Shown here in pieces: positions 7,156 through 12,050 of a stretch of 12,050 nucleotides of DNA. This DNA comes from Saprospiraceae bacterium (GTDB taxonomy: Bacteria > Bacteroidota > Bacteroidia > Chitinophagales > Saprospiraceae). A model generated the notes under the pieces. That model did no database searches, was not told where the DNA came from, and worked only from the letters and a program-made list of their open reading frames with translations. Each line of letters opens with the position of its first letter. Within the stretch, counting starts at the first letter, position 1. The position numbers were made by a program, and so were the translations under genes. The DNA lies in NCBI GenBank assembly GCA_007134625.1, contig SLKL01000184.1, forward strand, positions 1 through 12,050. The letters run 5' to 3'.

Positions 7156-7608
7156 CTAATTCGACCGTACCATATCAATATGCCAAATCCCATCTTCTAA
7201 ATATTTTTCTCCAACTTCTTCAAAACCAAAGGACCGGTAAAAGTCGAGGAGATAGTATTGAGCCATGATTTTTATTGGAATGCTCTTGAAGTTTTCCCTG
7301 CAGTAAGTCAGGCTTTTTTCCATGAGAACTTTTCCTAAACCTTTTCCACGCATATCAAAGGAGCTGATGATTCTGCCAATAGAACAGTAATTGGGATAAG
7401 GGATGTTTTCGGGCAGTATTCGGGCGTATGCCACCAACTTTTTCTCTTTGTTACAACCCAGCAAATGAATGGCTTTCTGATCCAGATTGTCCAAATCCTG
7501 ATAAACGCAGTCCTGCTCCACCACAAAAACGGCGGACCTCAGTTGAAGTAGATCGTACAGCTCCTCAGTGTTGAGTTGATGAAATTTCTTGAATTCATAT
7601 TTCACCAT
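7156..7608 (-). CDS. GNAT family N-acetyltransferase, ElaA type
   Basis: This 150-residue protein is close to the length of E. coli ElaA. It should transfer an acetyl group from acetyl-CoA to an amino group; the substrate of ElaA proteins is not well established. The family signature near the N-terminus is clear (LRSAVFVVEQDCVYQDLDNLD, 23-43, with VVEQ and the D-x-x-D spacing). The acetyl-CoA pyrophosphate loop RGKGLG is at 87-92, and the C-terminal AQYYLLDFYRSFGF (116-129) and EDGIWHIDM (138-146) are also typical. The ATG start lies 6 bases after the stop of the lamin-tail-domain gene on the same strand. The two are therefore probably co-transcribed, although no functional link is evident. 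It converges with alaS. Confidence 0.9.
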   Translation of the reverse strand: MVKYEFKKFHQLNTEELYDLLQLRSAVFVVEQDCVYQDLDNLDQKAIHLLGCNKEKKLVAYARILPENIPYPNYCSIGRIISSFDMRGKGLGKVLMEKSLTYCRENFKSIPIKIMAQYYLLDFYRSFGFEEVGEKYLEDGIWHIDMVRSN

Positions 7609-7614
7609 AAGTTA

Positions 7615-10227
7615 TCAGTTTAATCGGTCAGCAAGGACAGCCGTTAGCCTTTCTTTTTTGCGGTCACCATTGATGTTGTGCAACTCGATGAGAATGACGT
7701 AAATTCCGATATTGGCTTTTTCACCATTGTCATTTTCACCGGACCAGAGAATTACTCCATTGGTTCCAAGGCTTTCATTTCGGACCAGATTCCGCACCAA
7801 TCGCCCATTCATGTCAAATATCCTGATGCTGGCTACATAACCGGGATCATCTATGCGATATTCCAGTTGTAGAAAATCCTCAAATCCATCGCCATTAGGG
7901 CTAAAGGTACGGGTCGGAAGGAAGAAAAAATCTTTACTTTCAGCTTCTGCCACTATCCTTCTCTGACTATTTTGAGCAGTTGGAGTAGCACCACCGGAGA
8001 GCGTTGAAGCCGAATACCAGGCAGCTGCAAAACCACCATCTAAATTGGGGTCGGTGCGCTCGAGGGAAATGCCGCGTGTATTTCTGAGCAGTGGATCATG
8101 TAAATCAGAGGAATAGGAAATGCTGTCTAATACTTTCACTTCATCATCGTGAAAGGCCGACAAAACCAAACTACCGGAATTGTTATCTATGGAAAACAGA
8201 TCAAGTGTGTGTAACCACCTCGGGTTTTCAACTTCATATGCCGTGGAAATCAATTCTGTTTCTCTGCCTATCGTCAGCAAATCTCCGGTCTGAATGATAC
8301 GGTCTGATGTTGGGCGAAGAACGACCTCTGTTTCATTGGATCTTTTGTGGTAAAAAAGGAGGTCTGAGAGCCTGAAATAGTTTTCCTCAGAGACATTATT
8401 TAGCTCAATGAAATCCCGAACTCCCACAGGCGGATGGTATAGTAACTCATTAATTACCAACTCTCCGGCATTGGCAGGAACGGGTGCTTTGAAGGCGTAA
8501 TTTATGTTACCAAATGTTGCATCACCTGCACAAGATCTTAAGCCCTCAATTGCAATCTGATACAAAACATCATCCTGCCAAGCCTCCTGAGTAGATATAC
8601 CCAGCTCAAAAGGAACTCGTGGATCAAATGAAGCCTGAGCATCACCCGCAAGACCATCTACACTGATCGCAGAAATATTCATGCCGGCATTCCAGTCCAG
8701 TTCTTTGTCAAAAACAAGGGTGAGTTGTCCGGCATCGGAAAAACTACCATAAGTCAGTTCCGGTGCTCCGGGCGTAAAACTGGGATCAAATACACTGTTG
8801 ACCATACCCGGCGATCCACCGGAAGCATTGTTACTCAATCTCCAGTTATCCCGGCTACTGCACAAAATATTGGGATTGATCAGCTCAAGAGAATAACCTC
8901 CTTCTGCCTTAACAGCATCGTCAAACCAATTGGGTCGGTAAGAAACGGCAAACAGTAACTCACCACTTGCCGACCTCAATTCAATATCGTCATTGTTGTT
9001 ATTAATACTAGGAAAATTGTCCAGCCCCATCGTCCTGCCATATGATTCCAACTGTCCAATATCGTCTGTGGGAGCAAGCAAAAGGAACTCTCCGGGTGAA
9101 AGAATTTCTTCATTCAAAGTGGCAGTTCTCGTACGATCAGAAAAAGTGAGACCTGTCAGATCAATGAATTTATCAGTAGGATTGTACAGCTCGATAAATT
9201 TAATTTGCGGCATAAGTGTATTGGCCGACGGCAAGCTGTGTATTTCATTGATGACCACATCTCCGGGCAAAGCTATTTCCGGCAAAATGAAGGTAAATTC
9301 TTTTTGGTCAAAACTAAGGTTGCCGCTCAGGTCCTCAAGTCCGATTAGTTCCAGCAGGTAATTTTCACCATTTACAAATTCCTCCTCAAAGTAAAGCTCA
9401 ATCCTGTTCGAGCCTTCGCCATCATAGATGATTTGATTGGGGTTGCCGATTCCCGGGATGAAATAATTTTCCTCTTCAAGGACACTGTTCGCATCGGGCA
9501 ATTTACTCAGCCTGACTTGAATACCATCCGGACTGAGCACCCTGATATCTGAAATCTCTATGGTAGTGGTGTCCGGCAGGGGTGTTCCTATTCGCAGATC
9601 ATCAAAGAAAAAAAGTGTAGCCCTTGTCACCGTATAGCTGCAATGCAATCCAAAGAAATAATCTCCCGTATCCCAAAATACACCATCGACACTTCTCCTG
9701 TCCGGAAAAAGTTGTTCCCCTTCATAATCAGCCCAAAGTTCCCATTCACCATCTCCGTGGTAAGTAACTTTTACCCTTGCCTGAGCCGGGTCAAAAGCAA
9801 CTGCCCCGGTTTCCATGGTAAGCAGGACCTCGTCCGTGCCATCCGTCCGTCGAACGAGATAGATGGGCACATCATTCCCATTTTCACCTATATCCAGAAA
9901 AAAGGCATCTGACTCCGTAAGGTTGCTGTCTTGTGCTGCAAGATAAATCCTGAGTCGATTGCTTGCAGATGGATTGAAGTTCATCCGAAAGTAAATATCC
10001 CATTGCATTTCTTCTTCAGCGGGATAGGATAAATATATTATCGAAGATCCGGCAGCGTCATCATTCAGTTGTAATTCCTGATTGTCATTGATGATAAATT
10101 TATCCGTTTCACCCATCCAATCCGGTCCTCCGACAGTTAGTTCTGCCCTGTCAAAATTGTCCGTAATTTGCCCGTAAGAGCAGAATGCCGAACCCATAAA
10201 AAGTATAAAAACGATAAAGCTGCGCAT
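7615..10227 (-). CDS. Secreted lamin tail domain-containing protein with gliding/FlgD-like C-terminus
   Basis: I chose ATG at 10227 (870 residues, MRSFIVFILFMGSAFCSYGQ), which puts the signal peptide at the very N-terminus; a TTG nine codons upstream is less likely. Positions below use this start. Order: signal peptide (about 1-20); a DNFDR..W-type jelly-roll-like region (about 22-215); an Ig/SbsA-like region (about 220-315); a lamin tail domain (about 320-480, beginning GDVVINEIHS and containing FIELYNPT); a second Ig-like region (about 485-585, LTLVFDKELDW); a second lamin tail domain (about 587-755, GELVINELLYHPP, FIELNN); and a C-terminal domain (about 770-870, TFSPNGDGFEDF, FDMNGRLVRNL). 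That last domain resembles gliding-motility-associated and FlgD-like Ig ends, but I see no YPNP-type A sorting signal. The cysteine in the signal region lacks a lipobox. It is probably an outer-surface or secreted structural protein, function unknown, and is likely in an operon with the ElaA-type gene. Confidence 0.88.
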   Translation of the reverse strand: MRSFIVFILFMGSAFCSYGQITDNFDRAELTVGGPDWMGETDKFIINDNQELQLNDDAAGSSIIYLSYPAEEEMQWDIYFRMNFNPSASNRLRIYLAAQDSNLTESDAFFLDIGENGNDVPIYLVRRTDGTDEVLLTMETGAVAFDPAQARVKVTYHGDGEWELWADYEGEQLFPDRRSVDGVFWDTGDYFFGLHCSYTVTRATLFFFDDLRIGTPLPDTTTIEISDIRVLSPDGIQVRLSKLPDANSVLEEENYFIPGIGNPNQIIYDGEGSNRIELYFEEEFVNGENYLLELIGLEDLSGNLSFDQKEFTFILPEIALPGDVVINEIHSLPSANTLMPQIKFIELYNPTDKFIDLTGLTFSDRTRTATLNEEILSPGEFLLLAPTDDIGQLESYGRTMGLDNFPSINNNNDDIELRSASGELLFAVSYRPNWFDDAVKAEGGYSLELINPNILCSSRDNWRLSNNASGGSPGMVNSVFDPSFTPGAPELTYGSFSDAGQLTLVFDKELDWNAGMNISAISVDGLAGDAQASFDPRVPFELGISTQEAWQDDVLYQIAIEGLRSCAGDATFGNINYAFKAPVPANAGELVINELLYHPPVGVRDFIELNNVSEENYFRLSDLLFYHKRSNETEVVLRPTSDRIIQTGDLLTIGRETELISTAYEVENPRWLHTLDLFSIDNNSGSLVLSAFHDDEVKVLDSISYSSDLHDPLLRNTRGISLERTDPNLDGGFAAAWYSASTLSGGATPTAQNSQRRIVAEAESKDFFFLPTRTFSPNGDGFEDFLQLEYRIDDPGYVASIRIFDMNGRLVRNLVRNESLGTNGVILWSGENDNGEKANIGIYVILIELHNINGDRKKERLTAVLADRLN

Positions 10228-10261
10228 TTTTTTCAGTGTCTGCGTTTTGTCCAAAGAGCAT

Positions 10262-10269
10262 CAAAATTA
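10262..10269 (-). promoter_or_regulatory. Candidate -7 element for the lamin-tail-domain operon
   Basis: Plus-strand CAAAATTA reads TAATTTTG on the minus strand, a perfect TAnnTTTG. It lies 35 bases before the chosen ATG at 10227, giving a leader of roughly 30 bases. No TTTG box is found 19 bases further upstream, so the call rests on the -7 element alone. Confidence 0.33.
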
Positions 10270-10444
10270 GTAATTTTACACAAAAGGGGGACTGATTTGC
10301 TTATAAAATAATCATTATCTCCTACCTTCGTACTTCGTTTATTTTTGACTTTAAAAATTAAAGCAGGGCATTAAACGTTAAGATATTTGAATTTGCGTAT
10401 TGCCTGATTGAGAGGAAAGATAATCCTCAAAAAAGGTGATAAAT

Positions 10445-10452
10445 TAAATTTG
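10445..10452 (+). promoter_or_regulatory. Candidate -7 element for the coiled-coil protein gene
   Basis: TAAATTTG matches TAnnTTTG exactly and lies about 120 bases before the ATG at 10574. The predicted transcription start (about 10458) falls directly in front of the inverted repeat at 10461-10500, so the transcript would begin with that hairpin. No good -33 box is seen at the expected distance. Confidence 0.3.
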
Positions 10453-10573
10453 GAGTTTAAGAAAAAAGATTATAGGCATCAAAGTTGTCTAACTTTTTTC
10501 TCTGAATGAGCTTAATTTTTTTTAAAAAATTGAAGCTGACATTGTATTGTTTGAAAAGAAAAATTTTGGACTG

Positions 10574-11890
10574 ATGAAGAAAAGATTGGTATTGTGGGGA
10601 AAGACCCCTGAAAACGAGAGAGTATTATTGGCAATAGGTTATGACGATGAATCAAGCATTGTAAGCACCTATATTTTTGATGGAAAAGAAGTCACTGAAG
10701 AGTTTCACAATCAAATGATGAACCTTTGGAGAGATGGGAATGAGGTTCCTTTTCCCCCACCGCCCATTTTAAATAAATTAGAGCAAAATATCGCGGAGGC
10801 CTCCTTTATAATTCCTGAGGGGTACACTTCAGAGCGTGATGACCTGATAGACAAGGCCCGCGCGGAGTGGAATTATCTGAATATGTCAAATAAACTCGCT
10901 TCAGTTTACAGATCAGAACTGGGGGATATTGGAGAAAAAATTGACAATGCAAGAAGATATGAGCAGTCCAATTGGGATGAATTACGCGACTTTTGGAATA
11001 AAGTCCAGCAGCAAATTCGAGAAAAAAATCTTTTTCCCGGTCATTACAGAGCGATAAAAAATCAAGTCAATAAATTGTTTGATCAGCTCAAGGCCATGCG
11101 AAAGGAAATGGACGATTTGTTGAAAAAGGATTCCGAGTCCAATAGAGATATTTTTTACAAAAAACTGGATGAGGTTGAGGCGAAGATAAAGGAAGGTCTG
11201 AGTTTACAACCGCTGTTTGAGGATTTGAAGAGCATACAAAGGGAGTTCAATAAATCCAGGATGATCCGACAGCACAAAAACAAGGTATTTAAAAGGCTGG
11301 ATGGACTCTTTAAGGATATCAAAGAGAAAAAGTTTGGGGATACAGGTAGCAAGCCTGGCGCAAGTAAATTGCAAAAAAGGTACGATGGCCTGATGAATGC
11401 CATGAGAAAAATGCAAAGTTCTATCGATCGCGATAAAAGGGAGCTCAGTTTTCAGGATAAGCGCATTGAGTCCTCTGATGCCGGTCAGTTAGAATCCCAA
11501 ATCAGGCAGGCCAAAATCAAAATGATTGAAGAACGCATGAAATCTAAGCAAGTAAAACTGGATGACATGCAGCAATTAAAAGAAAAATTAGAGGAGAGAA
11601 TTGAAGCTGATAAACGTAAGCAAGAAGAAAAAGCCAAGCAGCAGGAGTTAAAGAAAAAAGAGGAAGCAGCAAAAAAGAAAATTGAGGAGGAAATGAAGGC
11701 TGCTGAAGAGGCGAGGAAAGCAGAAGAAGAGAAAATCAAAAAAGCTGCTGAAAAAATCGCCTCAGTAAAAGAAACCGAAGTAAAAAAAGAGGATAAAAAG
11801 GAATCCAAATCAGGAAGCGGAGGAGATGACCTGATTGCCCATGCGGCAGGAATTGCTTCCACTGTAGCCTCTTTGGAGGAGGAGGAATAG
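10574..11890 (+). CDS. Charged coiled-coil protein with DUF349-like helical repeats
   Basis: This 438-residue protein starts with ATG at 10574 (MKKRLVLWGKTPENERVLLAIGY); a TTG at 10547 would add nine residues and is less likely. There is no signal peptide, so it is probably cytoplasmic. A small N-terminal domain (1 to about 85) precedes a helical region. There, two segments align loosely with each other: about 140-180 (FWNKVQQQIREKNLF, VNKLFDQLKAMRKE) and about 214-255 (LFEDLKSIQREFNK, FKRLDGLFKDIKEK). Their W/L-x-x-L-x-x-x-Q pattern is reminiscent of DUF349 repeats. A long Lys/Glu/Ala-rich coiled coil (about 310-405) follows, then a Ser/Gly/Lys linker and a short tail (GGDDLIAHAAGIAS) ending in acidic residues. 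I recall similar uncharacterised proteins in Saprospiria. The role is unknown. A stand-alone intergenic region precedes it, suggesting a single-gene transcript. Confidence 0.8.
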   Translation: MKKRLVLWGKTPENERVLLAIGYDDESSIVSTYIFDGKEVTEEFHNQMMNLWRDGNEVPFPPPPILNKLEQNIAEASFIIPEGYTSERDDLIDKARAEWNYLNMSNKLASVYRSELGDIGEKIDNARRYEQSNWDELRDFWNKVQQQIREKNLFPGHYRAIKNQVNKLFDQLKAMRKEMDDLLKKDSESNRDIFYKKLDEVEAKIKEGLSLQPLFEDLKSIQREFNKSRMIRQHKNKVFKRLDGLFKDIKEKKFGDTGSKPGASKLQKRYDGLMNAMRKMQSSIDRDKRELSFQDKRIESSDAGQLESQIRQAKIKMIEERMKSKQVKLDDMQQLKEKLEERIEADKRKQEEKAKQQELKKKEEAAKKKIEEEMKAAEEARKAEEEKIKKAAEKIASVKETEVKKEDKKESKSGSGGDDLIAHAAGIASTVASLEEEE

Positions 11891-11894
11891 TGAA

Positions 11895-11936
11895 TAATTA
11901 CGAATTAGGAATTAGGAATTAGGAATTACGAATGAC
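11895..11936 (+). repeat. GAATTAG heptamer tandem repeat
   Basis: Six consecutive 7-base units run from 11895 to 11936: TAATTAC, three exact GAATTAG units, GAATTAC and GAATGAC. The repeat starts 4 bases after the stop codon of the coiled-coil gene and lies before the promoter of the next gene. Heptamer arrays of this kind occur between genes in several bacterial groups. The imperfect outer units suggest decay at the edges of an array that expands and contracts. Confidence 0.75.
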
Positions 11937-11964
11937 TTTGTTGCATGGCAAGAGGAGAATTTTT

Positions 11965-11995
11965 TTTGACACATTAAGATTGTTTTATATATTTA
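11965..11995 (+). promoter_or_regulatory. Promoter for the gene entering at the right edge
   Basis: TTTG at 11965-11968 and TATATTTA at 11988-11995 are separated by exactly 19 bases. The -7 box misses only the final G of TAnnTTTG. Transcription would start near 12001, about 30 bases before the ATG at 12033. This is the best complete -33/-7 match in the window. Confidence 0.5.
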
Positions 11996-12032
11996 CGCAT
12001 CCCAAGGCAGTAAACTTTTTTTGTTTAATAAA

Positions 12033-12050
12033 ATGAGTTACTATCATGGG
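12033..12050 (+). CDS. Start of a gene cut by the window edge
   Basis: An ATG at 12033 opens a frame reading MSYYHG to the window end. It lies about 38 bases after a good promoter and has no gene in front of it, so it is probably the 5' end of a real gene. Six codons are too few to name a product. Confidence 0.4.

Larger units (their letters stand above)
10228..10573. other. Divergent intergenic region, AT-rich with two inverted repeats
   Basis: About 350 bases separate the two divergent genes. On the plus strand there are perfect TAnnTTTG elements at 10340-10347 (TATTTTTG) and 10445-10452 (TAAATTTG), neither with a clear -33 box. Just after the second comes an inverted repeat with arms GAAAAAAGATTA (10461-10472) and TAACTTTTTTC (10490-10500) and a 17-base loop. 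A perfect palindrome, AATTTTTT-TT-AAAAAATT, follows at 10514-10531. A small GAGGA/TCCTC hairpin sits at 10412-10428. I see no coding frame here. Confidence 0.45.

Noticed and set aside
8993-9361. 122-codon plus-strand frame opposite the lamin-tail-domain gene
   Set aside because: It lies wholly antisense to a convincing coding region, with serine- and proline-rich composition typical of a shadow frame.
3157-10227. A defence, mobile-element or biosynthetic system in the central part
   Set aside because: The genes are a peptidase, alaS, an ElaA-type acetyltransferase and a surface protein; none has nuclease, toxin, transposase or biosynthetic signatures.
10547-10573. TTG start for the coiled-coil protein
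   Set aside because: The in-frame ATG at 10574 gives MKKRLVLWG, a more natural beginning; the extra nine residues (MFEKKNFGL) look like read-through of untranslated sequence.
11485-11862. 125-codon minus-strand frame rich in Ser, Phe and Ala
   Set aside because: It is the reverse complement of the Lys/Glu-rich coiled coil, which automatically yields Phe/Ser-rich antisense frames; there is no independent evidence for it.
11895-11936. Heptamer array as a CRISPR array
   Set aside because: Units are 7 bases long with no spacers, and no cas genes are present.

Overview
The window looks like a chromosomal segment of a Bacteroidota bacterium, most likely from the Saprospiria/Lewinella side of the phylum. 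Four things point there. Two proteins end in a type IX secretion (T9SS) type A sorting domain with a YPNP motif. A large lamin-tail-domain surface protein has a gliding-motility/FlgD-like end. Promoters match the Bacteroidota consensus (TTTG, about 19 bases, TAnnTTTG), and Shine-Dalgarno sequences are absent. The base composition is moderately AT-rich, with very A/T-rich intergenic regions. The class assignment is an inference from overall gene style, not from a marker gene.

Left part (1-3113): two tandem paralogous secreted proteins (187-1140 and 1835-2785) share an almost identical leader, signal peptide and sorting domain but have strongly diverged middles. Between them lies about 0.5 kb of non-coding DNA rich in hairpins, including a probable terminator. 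Copy 2 has a promoter-bearing segment in its upstream region that copy 1 lacks. A small two-helix membrane protein of unknown function (2850-3113) follows.

Middle (3157-7053): a divergent housekeeping pair, with a membrane-anchored M23 peptidase on the minus strand and alanyl-tRNA synthetase (alaS) on the plus strand. About 0.25 kb of AT-rich DNA separates them and carries a good promoter for the peptidase.

Right part (7156-12050): a probable two-gene minus-strand operon holds a secreted lamin-tail-domain protein and, 6 bases downstream, an ElaA-type GNAT acetyltransferase. An AT-rich intergenic region with two inverted repeats leads to a plus-strand gene for a highly charged coiled-coil protein with DUF349-like helical repeats. 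A GAATTAG heptamer repeat, a good promoter and the first six codons of another gene close the window.

I see no tRNA, rRNA, CRISPR array, transposase or phage gene. The window is mostly ordinary chromosome. Its most interesting parts are the mosaic paralog pair and its regulatory and non-coding surroundings.
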